The notes beneath the pieces are model-generated. The model was not told where the DNA came from. It did no database searches and worked only from the letters and a program-made list of their open reading frames with translations. The position numbers and the translations under genes were made by a program. Shown piece by piece: positions 24,744 to 33,384 of a stretch of 60,928 nt of DNA. Numbering within the stretch: the first letter of the stretch is position 1; each line of letters begins with the position of its first letter. The DNA is from an uncultured Muribaculaceae bacterium (GTDB lineage: Bacteria; Bacteroidota; Bacteroidia; Bacteroidales; Muribaculaceae), in the NCBI GenBank assembly GCA_910585285.1, contig CAJUDL010000020.1:1-60928 (forward strand). Reading direction: 5' to 3'.

Positions 24744-24959
24744 ACTTATCTCTAAATTATTACGTATGAGAAAATTGTTTTTAATCTTGATGACGCTGAT
24801 GGCGTGCAGCTGGAGCCTGACGGCACAGACGTCGCACACCTATCACGGCACGGTTGTCGACAGAGCCAATAATGAGCCTCTGATCGGCGCCACGATCATG
24901 CCTGTCGGCGGAGGACATGGTGTCGCCACCGATGCAGAAGGTAAGTTCACACTCAGAGC
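24744..24959 (+). repeat. Shared SusC 5' block, copy 3
   Basis: 22 nt of leader plus the first 194 nt of SusC3; two mismatches against copy 1 over the whole block. Upstream of the leader the sequence is unrelated to copies 1 and 2, which places one homology edge exactly at the ACTTATCTC leader. No consensus promoter is visible between this block and the ATPase gene. Confidence 0.85.
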
Positions 24960-27900
24960 TCCTGCAACAGTTACAAAGGTGAGGGTCACCTATGTTGGTT
25001 ATAAGGAGCAGACTGTAACCCTTCAGAGCAACATGCAGATTTATCTGACAGCTACCTCCTCAAACCTTGATGATGTTGTTGTGGTTGCTTACGGTACAGC
25101 CAACAAGGAATCTTTGACAGGTTCTGTAGCTGTCGTTGGATCAAAGGAAATTGAAGACCGTCCTGTAACTTCTGTTACTGCCGCTCTCGAAGGAAACGCC
25201 CCCGGCGTGCAGGTCAATAACTCCACTGGCACACCTGGTTCCGCACCTTCAATCCGTATTCGCGGTTTCAGCTCTATCAATGGTGTGAACAGCCCTCTAT
25301 ATGTAGTTGACGGAATTCCTTTCGAAGGTTCTATCAATGATATCAACCCTGCTGATATTGAGTCAATGTCTGTTCTTAAAGATGCGGCTTCTTCCGCCCT
25401 CTACGGTAACCGCGGTGCCAATGGTGTCATCCTTATCAATACCAAACGTGCCAAGACAGCCGGCAAGGTAGATGTGACACTTCAGGTGCGTCAGGGTTTC
25501 AACAATCGTTCACTTCCTTTCTACGACAGACTTGATGCAAACCAGTGGATGCAGGCTCAGTTTACTTCACAGGTAAACGGTGATACCAGATATTACGATA
25601 TCCATGCCCCATATTTAGGTTACACACGTCAGTATCATCTTGATTACTATAGGAGTGGCGCATTTATCGAAGATTTTGCCCAAAACAATATATATGGTGT
25701 AGCAGATGACAAACTTTTCGATGAGAATGGTACATTTATAGGAGGCAATCCCCTCCCCGGCTATACTGACCTTGACTGGTGGAAAGCCATCGCACATACC
25801 GGATATCGTCAGGAATATAACGTGAATGCCTCAGGTGCAACAGATAAGTTCAACATATTCGCTTCTTTCGGTTATCTTAAAGAGAACGGATATGTAATCG
25901 GTACTGACTTTGACCGATTCAATGGTCGTCTGAATGCAAACTTCACTCCGACAAGCTATCTGCGCATGGGTATCAACCTTGCCGCCACACAGCAGGAATC
26001 AGAAACCGGTCAGGCTGATGCTGACGATCTTTCCGCAATCAACAACCCGTTCCTCACACAAAGCACTGCGCCTATTTATCCCTATTACCTGCATAATGAA
26101 GACGGCTCAATCGTATATGACGAAAAAACCGGAGAGCCGGTATGGAATACAGAGGGATATAACGAGGGAACAAACGTTGCATGGGAACAACGACTTAATA
26201 AAAACAGCTACAACAAGACTGCTATCGACGGTTCTGCATATATAACAGCTGTGATTCCTTATGGTTTTGAACTAACCCTTCGCGGTCAGCTGTTCAGAAG
26301 TAAGACCAACATTCTTGAATACAACAACAATATTGTTGGATCCCAAGCAGGAAGCGGTATGCTTACACGGGAGTTTGACGACAACCGCAGTCATACATTC
26401 ATGCAACAGCTTACGTGGAGTCATGACTATGGTATGAACCATGTTGATGTGCTTCTTGACCATGAGAATTACAACGTATGTCAAAGATATGACTTTTTAC
26501 GCAAGGCTGAGCAACAAATTCCGGATCATATAGATCTCAACAACTTTGCAGTTCATGATTATAGTTCAGCCGGTTATTCACAGCTTCGTACAGAGTCTTA
26601 TCTCGGACGTGCTCGTTACAATTATGCACAAAAATATTTTGCGGAAGCATCAATCAGACGCGACGGAAGTTCTCGTTTCCACAAGGACAACCGTTGGGGT
26701 ACATTCTGGAGCGTTGGTGCAAGCTGGGTTATCTCTAAGGAAAAGTTCATGCAATCTCTCAACTGGGTAAATTTCTTGAAACTACGTGCAGCTTATGGTT
26801 CTGTAGGCAATGACCAGTCTGCTCCTGTTTATGCTTCTTACAATTATTATGCATGGAGTTCATACGACGGAAGCACGGTCGTGACTCTTGCACCGGCTTT
26901 CCTTGGAACCAATAAGCTAAAATGGGAATCAACTAAAACTCTTGATGTCGCTCTCGAAGGCTCACTTTTCCATGACCGTCTGAATTTCAGCATCGGTTAT
27001 TTCAACAAGCGCAATACTGACCTTCTTTTCAAAACTACTCTACCGAATTCAGTCGGTACTCTTGGCTCAGGTGCAAACCCGACAGTCTGGCGCAACATCG
27101 CAACAATGCAGAATATCGGTTGGGAACTTCAGTTTGGTGTTAACATCATCAGAAACAAAGATGTAAAATGGGATTTCAATATTGACGCAACATTCCTTAA
27201 GAATAAGATCGTCAAACTTCCCGATGGGAAAAATCTTCCCTCCCAAGGGCTATTCCAAGGGAAGAGCCTGTATGAACACATGGAATTTGACTTTGCCGGT
27301 GTTGACCAGCTTACGGGTCAATCGGTTTACACAATTGATCCGCAGAGCCCCGACTTCATGTATTATGATAATGATGGCGCAATGCAGTATAACGAAGATA
27401 CTTTCAATTCCTATGTTAATGCTGCTAAGGCTGATGCTGCCGCAGGAGCGTCTGTTTTCATTGAAAAAGATGGGAAATATTATACAAGCAACACATCTTA
27501 TGCAACCCGCAAGATTTGTGGCACATCGCTTCCGACCGTTTATGGTTCATTCGGAACGAACTTCTCATGGAAGGGCATCAATCTCGGTCTTCTCTTCACA
27601 TACAGCCTTGGAGGCAAAACTTACGACAGCAACTATCAGGGTCTGATGTCGGCATCGACTATTGCCCGTGCACTCCACAAGGATATCCTGAATTCATGGA
27701 CAGCCGCTCCGGAGGGAATGACAGAAGACAGTCCTAACCGAATTGATCCAAATGGAATCCCTCAGCTTAACTCGCAGTTCTCATCTTACAACAATGCTTC
27801 AAGTTCACGCTGGCTGACATCAAGTAGCTATCTGACTTTGAAGAACGTGAATCTTTCCTACGACTTCCCGTCAAAATGGGTTAGAGCCATGAAGATGCAG

Positions 27901-28047
27901 AACCTGAATCTTGGAGTTTCAATAGACAACGTATTCATTGTTGCCAAGAGAAAAGGTATGAACCCGACTTATGGATTTGCAGGTGGTCAGGGAGAATATT
28001 ATGTTCCGACCCGCACAGTATCTTTCCAGCTTAGCGTGAAGTTCTAA
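24766..28047 (+). CDS. SusC3: SusC/RagA-family TonB-dependent outer-membrane transporter
   Basis: A 1093-aa transporter with signal peptide, CarboxypepD_reg-like domain, DDVVVVAYGTANKESLTGS linker, TonB plug (ending ANGVILINTKRAK) and barrel ending VSFQLSVKF. It is a close full-length paralogue of SusC1: plug, many barrel segments and the C-terminal RKGMNP..GGQGxYYVP region match, while central loops differ, as expected for pairs adapted to different ligands. SusD3 follows after 29 nt. It lies 85 nt behind the AAA-ATPase-like gene with no visible consensus promoter of its own. Confidence 0.95.
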   Translation: MRKLFLILMTLMACSWSLTAQTSHTYHGTVVDRANNEPLIGATIMPVGGGHGVATDAEGKFTLRAPATVTKVRVTYVGYKEQTVTLQSNMQIYLTATSSNLDDVVVVAYGTANKESLTGSVAVVGSKEIEDRPVTSVTAALEGNAPGVQVNNSTGTPGSAPSIRIRGFSSINGVNSPLYVVDGIPFEGSINDINPADIESMSVLKDAASSALYGNRGANGVILINTKRAKTAGKVDVTLQVRQGFNNRSLPFYDRLDANQWMQAQFTSQVNGDTRYYDIHAPYLGYTRQYHLDYYRSGAFIEDFAQNNIYGVADDKLFDENGTFIGGNPLPGYTDLDWWKAIAHTGYRQEYNVNASGATDKFNIFASFGYLKENGYVIGTDFDRFNGRLNANFTPTSYLRMGINLAATQQESETGQADADDLSAINNPFLTQSTAPIYPYYLHNEDGSIVYDEKTGEPVWNTEGYNEGTNVAWEQRLNKNSYNKTAIDGSAYITAVIPYGFELTLRGQLFRSKTNILEYNNNIVGSQAGSGMLTREFDDNRSHTFMQQLTWSHDYGMNHVDVLLDHENYNVCQRYDFLRKAEQQIPDHIDLNNFAVHDYSSAGYSQLRTESYLGRARYNYAQKYFAEASIRRDGSSRFHKDNRWGTFWSVGASWVISKEKFMQSLNWVNFLKLRAAYGSVGNDQSAPVYASYNYYAWSSYDGSTVVTLAPAFLGTNKLKWESTKTLDVALEGSLFHDRLNFSIGYFNKRNTDLLFKTTLPNSVGTLGSGANPTVWRNIATMQNIGWELQFGVNIIRNKDVKWDFNIDATFLKNKIVKLPDGKNLPSQGLFQGKSLYEHMEFDFAGVDQLTGQSVYTIDPQSPDFMYYDNDGAMQYNEDTFNSYVNAAKADAAAGASVFIEKDGKYYTSNTSYATRKICGTSLPTVYGSFGTNFSWKGINLGLLFTYSLGGKTYDSNYQGLMSASTIARALHKDILNSWTAAPEGMTEDSPNRIDPNGIPQLNSQFSSYNNASSSRWLTSSSYLTLKNVNLSYDFPSKWVRAMKMQNLNLGVSIDNVFIVAKRKGMNPTYGFAGGQGEYYVPTRTVSFQLSVKF

Positions 28048-28076
28048 TTTCTTGGACAAATAAAGAAAGAAACAAT

Positions 28077-29807
28077 ATGAAGAAAATTAATATAATCAAA
28101 GGTTTGACGGTAGCAGTTCTGGCAGGCGGCATGGCTTCCTGTTCAGAAAACTACCTGACTCTTGAACCACAGACAGAGATAAAAAACGCTGAAACTGTGG
28201 GCTCACCCGAAGCAAAGAAAAATGCAGTGTATGGCATGTGCCAGTCTATGTATCAGCAATACTCGTCGCTCTACAGCTATCGCTGGTTTAATGGTGAGCC
28301 ATGGCTCTCGATGTTCTACGGAGAAGTTGTAGGTCAGGATTATTTCAGTTATTTCTGGACTAGTTCAGACCAGAATGTTCCTAATTGGACTCGTATGACC
28401 AATCAGACTGCTACAGCAACATATGTAGCATGGTCTTATTGCTATGGTCTAATTTCTCAAGCAAACAACATATGCGATGCCACTCCTGTTGACCAAATTG
28501 AGGATGAGGAGACTGCTTTCAGAATTGCCCAGGCAAAGACACTTCGTGCGCATGCATATACTCGCCTGCTACAGATCTATGGTCCTCGTTGGGCTGACAG
28601 CGAAAACGGAACTGTAAAAACTGTGGTTCTTCGCAAGTCTGCTGCTGATCCTAATGGAGATGTCAACGCCCCTTTGGCTCCAATGAGAGATGTGCTTGAC
28701 TTTATTTATAAGGATCTTGATGAGGCAATTGCTCTTTATGAGGATTCAGGTAAATTCCGCTCATATGAATGGGAACCTGATATTGAGATTGCCCAGGGTA
28801 TTTATGCCCGCGCTGCTCTCCTGAAGGATGACTGGCAGACAGCACAAGCTATGGCAAATGCTGCAAGGGAATATTATCCGATAATGTCTCCATCGGAATA
28901 TGCTTCAGGTTTTGCAGAACCCAATGGGGAGTGGATGTGGACAAATTCTCCAGCCCCGGCAGGTATGTATTTCGCTTCTTTTGGAGCATCATACGCTTGC
29001 AACGGAGCATATCCTTGCCGCTGGCAGAGCATCGGAGCCGGTGCAATAAATTATGACCTCTATCGTCAGATGGATCCTAATGATATGCGTTGCGACCTCT
29101 TTTTCACGCCTGATAAGGTAAGTGATCCAGCAAAGGAGGCTCTTTTCTGGGACAGCCGATATTGCACACCCAGCTCCATGGACATCAATAAATGGAGTAA
29201 TAACGGAGGTAAGGTTAACCCGGGTCCTCTTGCGTATGACCTTTATGATATGGGCGCTCAGATTTATAACCGAGTGGGAGCTGCCAAAGGATGGCCTTAC
29301 CCATATTCCAACCCCGCTTACGGTGGCTATTTGCCTTTTGGCACACTGGCTCCTTTCGGTGCACAATTTAAATTCTGGAGCCAGGATTACTATGGATCTT
29401 CTGCATTTCCGTTCATGCGTGGTGCTGAGATGTTGCTTATTGAAGCTGAGGCTGCATGCCACAACAGCGATTATACAACTGCCCAAAACTGTCTGTATGA
29501 GCTCAATAGAAACCGAATCAGCGGATATCAGAAAAGCACCAAGACAGGTGATGCTCTCCTCGAAGAAGTTAAGCTCAACCGAAGAATTGAACTTTGGGGT
29601 GAAGGTTTCAACTGGTTCGACTACAAACGCTGGAATGAGCCCATCGTGCGCAATAGCTGGCGTGCGAATGATCCCACATCAAACAATATTCCGGCATCTC
29701 AGGCAGGAGTATATGACGTGACTAAGGCTCGCGGCTGGAGATGGACAATTCCAAGAAACGAGACACAATATAACGATTATATCTCCGAGTCCGAAACCCT
29801 CAACTAA
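28077..29807 (+). CDS. SusD3: RagB/SusD-family outer-membrane lipoprotein
   Basis: A 576-aa SusD-like lipoprotein with lipobox Cys22 (GGMASC), the AKTLRAHAYTRLLQIYGPR segment (TPR-like core), MLLIEAEAACHNSD and RRIELWGEGFNWFDYKRWN near the C-terminus. It pairs with SusC3 and is a paralogue of SusD1. The next gene on the strand is a C10 protease behind a terminator. Confidence 0.93.
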   Translation: MKKINIIKGLTVAVLAGGMASCSENYLTLEPQTEIKNAETVGSPEAKKNAVYGMCQSMYQQYSSLYSYRWFNGEPWLSMFYGEVVGQDYFSYFWTSSDQNVPNWTRMTNQTATATYVAWSYCYGLISQANNICDATPVDQIEDEETAFRIAQAKTLRAHAYTRLLQIYGPRWADSENGTVKTVVLRKSAADPNGDVNAPLAPMRDVLDFIYKDLDEAIALYEDSGKFRSYEWEPDIEIAQGIYARAALLKDDWQTAQAMANAAREYYPIMSPSEYASGFAEPNGEWMWTNSPAPAGMYFASFGASYACNGAYPCRWQSIGAGAINYDLYRQMDPNDMRCDLFFTPDKVSDPAKEALFWDSRYCTPSSMDINKWSNNGGKVNPGPLAYDLYDMGAQIYNRVGAAKGWPYPYSNPAYGGYLPFGTLAPFGAQFKFWSQDYYGSSAFPFMRGAEMLLIEAEAACHNSDYTTAQNCLYELNRNRISGYQKSTKTGDALLEEVKLNRRIELWGEGFNWFDYKRWNEPIVRNSWRANDPTSNNIPASQAGVYDVTKARGWRWTIPRNETQYNDYISESETLN

Positions 29808-29830
29808 TCATTTGACAAAATGTCATTATC

Positions 29831-29858
29831 AAGAGCCGTCAGATTTCTGGCGGCTCTT
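29831..29858 (+). terminator. Terminator after SusD3
   Basis: AAGAGCCG at 29831-29838 pairs with CGGCTCTT at 29851-29858, with partial pairing inside (one G-T wobble), followed by a T-rich tail. It shares 18 nt exactly with the terminator at 23023-23054. Confidence 0.78.
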
Positions 29859-29895
29859 TCTTTGTCTCAAATAACCTTTATTTAAGATTTTTTGT

Positions 29896-29903
29896 TACTT
29901 TTG
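29896..29903 (+). promoter_or_regulatory. -7 box for C10 protease 2
   Basis: TACTTTTG fits TAnnTTTG, 30 nt before the ATG. No -33 TTTG at 19-21 nt. It suggests the protease has its own promoter beyond the SusD3 terminator. Confidence 0.45.
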
Positions 29904-29932
29904 TATATTGATCTGAATTTAAACCAAAATAT

Positions 29933-32368
29933 ATGAAAAGAATTTTTACCTTTGCAGGCATCATGGCTGCTGCACTCGCGATGAGCGCGGCTCCTCTTAC
30001 GCCTGAACAAGCACTTAAACGCGCACAGGGCAGCCGTGCCATGCGCAAGTCCGCAATCAGCGCCGGAGCTATGACTCTCAGCTTTTCAATGCAGACACCT
30101 GCCGGATCTCCGGCAATTTATGTTTTCGATCATCCCGAATCAAAAGGTTATCTTATCGTCAGCGCAGATGACGCTGCGATTCCTGTGCTTGGATATGCCG
30201 ACTCTGGCAGTTTTGACTCGGAAGAGATGCCTCCACAACTCGAATGGTGGCTTTCTGAATATGCCGCACAAATAAGCTCATCTTCCGCAAACGATATTTC
30301 CTCAAAAAAAATTACCCGCTCAGGAAAAGCTGCTGTTTCTCCTTTGGTAAAGACCACATGGAATCAGGGAACACCCTATAACAATCTGTGCCCTTCTGTA
30401 GGCAACTCCAAATGCCCTACAGGATGTGTCGCAACCGCAATGGCTCAGGTGATGAAATATCACAATTACCCGCCAGTAGGCATGGGGCGTGTTACAGCGA
30501 CAATCCCAACCGGTGGAAGCGGGGATGGATACATAAATCTTGCCCAGAAGCCCTTCGATTGGGATAATATGCTTGATGCATATTCAGGATATGATTACAC
30601 CAATCAACAGGCAACCGCCGTAGCCATGCTTATGCAGGCTGCCGGATATGCCTCTAAAATGAATTATACGCTCACCGGTTCAGGCGCGCTCAGTCTTAAC
30701 GCTGCCATGAGCCTTTCCAAGAATTTCAAGTATAACCCTTACATACAGTATTTGCAACGATCATATTTCAGTGCTTCGGAATGGGATGAAATTATCTACA
30801 ATGAACTTGCTGCCGGCCGTCCTGTAATGTATGGCGGACAGTCTACATCTGTAGGTCATGAGTTTGTATGCGATGGCTATGATGGCAACGGATATTATCA
30901 TTTCAATTGGGGCTGGGGAGGTATGTCTGACGGTTATTTCCTTCTCGATGCCCTCAATCCCGACTCTGTTGGCACAGGCGGAGGCGAAGGGGGCGGGTAT
31001 AATTCCGGTCAGGACATTATAATAGGTATTCAACCCGCTGCAGAAGAACTTAATCCATATCTCACACAGTTCGGTAATCTTACGGGCAGCGTCAGTGGCT
31101 CAAAACTCAACCTACTGGTTAACAATGGTTCCGGGCACTGGCTCAATGCCGGTATTTCGTCAATAAAGATAAATATTGGAGTAGAAATATCTCCTGTCGG
31201 CTCAACATCGTCAACAACCCGCTACATCTCTGTCCTACCCGGACTAAGCATCGGAGCCCTCACAGTAAACGGATATCAGGTATCATATGATGGTATTAAG
31301 GGAAATTGTTCAGTTAACCTTCCTACCGATCTTCCCAACGGAACTTATAAAGTGACGGTATGCTCACAGAATGCCAACAAAACAAATGCTCCCTGGACTC
31401 CCGTATGCACCACAAGCGGAGCACACAATTTCGTGTACGTGACAAAGAGCGGCAACAGCTGGAGCGTGCAGAGTTTTGACAAAGCAGAACTTTCAATCGT
31501 ATCGGCAACTCCTACAACCCAAGTATATTATCAGAATGCCTGTCGCTTCAAGCTCTCTGTTTCCAATACATCCAATATCGAAATGACAGGTGGTTTTTAT
31601 CCTGTTCTTTTTGACGGGACCAAAGAGGCGATGCTTGGTGAAGGAATTACTCTGAGCCTAAAGCCTAATGAAAAGACAGAAACTGAATTCTTGACAGTGT
31701 TTGAGCTCTTAGAAGGAGCAACAGCACCGACTACCCAGAAAGAATATACCCTTAAATTTGCTAAAAACGCGAGCGGCACGGAATACTACGACTGGACAGC
31801 ACCTCTTACAGTTTATGTGATTCTTGGCTCAATGAGCTTTTCTGTAAATGACTATTCTGTTACCGGCGCGGCAACACGCCAAGAAAACATCAACGGCACT
31901 GACCGCACGGCATTCATTGTGGGTAATCCATCGGAAATACCATTCTCCGCAACTATAACCAATACCGGAGCGTTCTTCGGATCTCAGGTCTATACGCTAA
32001 TTTTCAATGGAAATCTTTCCGGCTATTCTCTCACATCCGGTGCCATGGGACCGACACCAGTTCTAAACAGGGGTCAGTCGGCAACCGTAAAAGGATCTGT
32101 AGACTTCACGGAAGCAGAAGCGGGCAATAGTTATGCCGCCGTTGTTTTCTACATGGGAAAAAAGGGGTTGGAGCAGGCGATCAACGCTCCGATAATCTAT
32201 TTCGTCATAGATCCTTCCGCATCAGCAATCGATGAAATTGCAAATGACAACAACGATACGGACGGCGAAATCTTCAACCTCCAGGGCATCCCCGTAGGCA
32301 AAGACCTCAACTCCCTCCCCGCCGGCATCTACATCCGCAATGGAAAGAAAGTTTTAATCAATAATTAG
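29933..32368 (+). CDS. Secreted C10 family (streptopain/SpeB-type) cysteine protease with T9SS-like tail
   Basis: An 811-aa zymogen: signal peptide (1-20, ending SAA), Spi-like prodomain (about 20-130, APLTPEQALKR, LIVSADDAAIPVLGY), catalytic Cys165 in PTGCVATAMAQVMKYH and His309 in SVGHEFVCDGY, a FNWGWGG segment, then Ig-like repeats. The tail (GEIFNLQGIPVG... AGIYIRNGKKVLINN) is a type A sorting-like domain. It is a paralogue of the protease at 20437; the two share the prodomain and catalytic core closely and differ more in the C-terminal repeats. It stands directly behind SusC3-SusD3 and could feed them peptides. Confidence 0.9.
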   Translation: MKRIFTFAGIMAAALAMSAAPLTPEQALKRAQGSRAMRKSAISAGAMTLSFSMQTPAGSPAIYVFDHPESKGYLIVSADDAAIPVLGYADSGSFDSEEMPPQLEWWLSEYAAQISSSSANDISSKKITRSGKAAVSPLVKTTWNQGTPYNNLCPSVGNSKCPTGCVATAMAQVMKYHNYPPVGMGRVTATIPTGGSGDGYINLAQKPFDWDNMLDAYSGYDYTNQQATAVAMLMQAAGYASKMNYTLTGSGALSLNAAMSLSKNFKYNPYIQYLQRSYFSASEWDEIIYNELAAGRPVMYGGQSTSVGHEFVCDGYDGNGYYHFNWGWGGMSDGYFLLDALNPDSVGTGGGEGGGYNSGQDIIIGIQPAAEELNPYLTQFGNLTGSVSGSKLNLLVNNGSGHWLNAGISSIKINIGVEISPVGSTSSTTRYISVLPGLSIGALTVNGYQVSYDGIKGNCSVNLPTDLPNGTYKVTVCSQNANKTNAPWTPVCTTSGAHNFVYVTKSGNSWSVQSFDKAELSIVSATPTTQVYYQNACRFKLSVSNTSNIEMTGGFYPVLFDGTKEAMLGEGITLSLKPNEKTETEFLTVFELLEGATAPTTQKEYTLKFAKNASGTEYYDWTAPLTVYVILGSMSFSVNDYSVTGAATRQENINGTDRTAFIVGNPSEIPFSATITNTGAFFGSQVYTLIFNGNLSGYSLTSGAMGPTPVLNRGQSATVKGSVDFTEAEAGNSYAAVVFYMGKKGLEQAINAPIIYFVIDPSASAIDEIANDNNDTDGEIFNLQGIPVGKDLNSLPAGIYIRNGKKVLINN

Positions 32369-32397
32369 GAATTAGGAATTAGGAATGAGGAATTAAA
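32365..32397. repeat. AATTAGG repeat array, left of the four-helix gene
   Basis: Four tandem AATTAGGA/AATGAGGA units directly after the protease stop. A complementary CCTAATT array is found at 32761-32784 on the far side of the next gene, so the small gene is bracketed by inverted arrays. Confidence 0.75.
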
Positions 32398-32781
32398 ATG
32401 AAAGAAGAAAATACAGTGATGGCAAAAGCTAAAAAATTTGCCATCAGAATAATCAAACTCTACAAATATTTATGTGATGATAAAACTGAATATGTTTTGT
32501 CAAAGCAGCTGCTTCGAAGTGGTACAAGCATTGGCGCCAATATATCAGAGGCTATTTGTGGAATTAGCAGAAAGGATTTTCTTTCAAAAATGTATATCGC
32601 ATTCAAGGAATGCGCAGAGACACTATATTGGCTTGAATTATTGCACGAAACTGAATATTTATCTGATTCTCAATTTGAATCTATATCTTCAGATTGCAAT
32701 GAATTACACAAACTGCTAAGCAGTATAACAAAAAGCGTTTCCAACTCAATCAATTCCGAACTCCTAATTCCTAATTCCTAA
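32398..32781 (+). CDS. Four-helix bundle protein (S23/23S rRNA intervening-sequence protein family)
   Basis: A 127-aa, helix-only protein. RIIKLYKYLC, SKQLLRSGTSIGANISEA and FLSKMYIAFKECAETLYWLELL are the classical family segments. Such proteins are often encoded in rRNA intervening sequences or as solitary genes flanked by repeats; related folds act as accessory variability determinants in retroelements, but no reverse transcriptase is present here. The last residues (LLIPNS) are encoded by the flanking CCTAATT repeat. It overlaps the converging SPOR gene by 11 nt. Function unknown. Confidence 0.85.
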   Translation: MKEENTVMAKAKKFAIRIIKLYKYLCDDKTEYVLSKQLLRSGTSIGANISEAICGISRKDFLSKMYIAFKECAETLYWLELLHETEYLSDSQFESISSDCNELHKLLSSITKSVSNSINSELLIPNS

Positions 32782-32784
32782 TTA
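32761..32784. repeat. CCTAATT repeat array, right of the four-helix gene
   Basis: Three CTAATTCC-type units, the reverse complement of the array at 32365-32397. Both converging genes end inside it, so their last few codons are repeat-derived. Confidence 0.72.
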
Positions 32785-33265
32785 TCACAGGCATTCCACT
32801 CAGTCCGATGTAGGGATAGGTCGGATTCTCTTTACGGAAGCGTTTGAGGAACGCGCGGGTTTCATCAATCGTGTCGAAACTGCCTGCGAGGATATACCAT
32901 TTGTCGCCTAAGGCGCGGGCTGCGCGGGTATCATATCCTTTATCTTTCAATGCCAATGCTCCTGAGCGAGCATTGGTATTCATTTTGAAAACACCAACAG
33001 CCACGTTAAGTGCCTTCAAAGGAGTCGAACCATCATCTACCTTTAAAACCTCATTTACAAAATAGAGAGTATCGCCGCCAACCACCTGTGAGCGCGGGGC
33101 ATCTTCTGCTACCAAGCCATCAGCGGCAAGCGCCTCAGCAGCCTTTTCACGTTTGTTTACAGCAACATCATATGCCGACCTATAATTCTTCTCCGTAGGT
33201 TTACATGCAGTCAGAGCAAGCGCCCCTATTGCGGCAATAATAATTAAATTCCTATATCTTCTCAT
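32771..33265 (-). CDS. SPOR-domain-like lipoprotein
   Basis: A 164-aa lipoprotein when started at the ATG of MRRYRNLIII (33265); a longer frame to 33328 would put 21 polar residues before the signal peptide and is unlikely. The lipobox is LTACKP. The C-terminal part (VAVGVFKMNTNARSGALALKDKGYDTRAARALGDKWYILAGSFDTIDETRAFLKRFRK) fits a SPOR domain, which binds denuded septal peptidoglycan. Its last three residues come from the CCTAATT repeat. It would be anchored in the outer membrane facing the periplasm. Confidence 0.72.
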   Translation of the reverse strand: MRRYRNLIIIAAIGALALTACKPTEKNYRSAYDVAVNKREKAAEALAADGLVAEDAPRSQVVGGDTLYFVNEVLKVDDGSTPLKALNVAVGVFKMNTNARSGALALKDKGYDTRAARALGDKWYILAGSFDTIDETRAFLKRFRKENPTYPYIGLSGMPVIIRN

Positions 33266-33289
33266 ATCCTTATCTTTTTCACTTTTCAT

Positions 33290-33384
33290 CATACCCCTGC
33301 ATAAGTGCCTCAAATCCCCTATCCCCATTTATCCCTATTCCGCCCTATCCCTCCCTATTTAAGCGCCCTATTTAAGCGCCCCAT
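33290..33384. repeat. CCCTATT/CCCCATTTA low-complexity stretch
   Basis: Irregular tandem CCCTATT, CCCCATTTA and CCCTATTTAAGCG units between the amylase stop and the SPOR gene. A related CCC(T/C)ATT repeat lies at about 51493-51552 where it codes the odd N-terminus of the TolC-like protein. Confidence 0.6.

Noticed and set aside
32398..32781. Diversity-generating retroelement accessory (Avd-like) reading of the four-helix protein
   Set aside because: No reverse transcriptase, template or variable repeat is present within the window.
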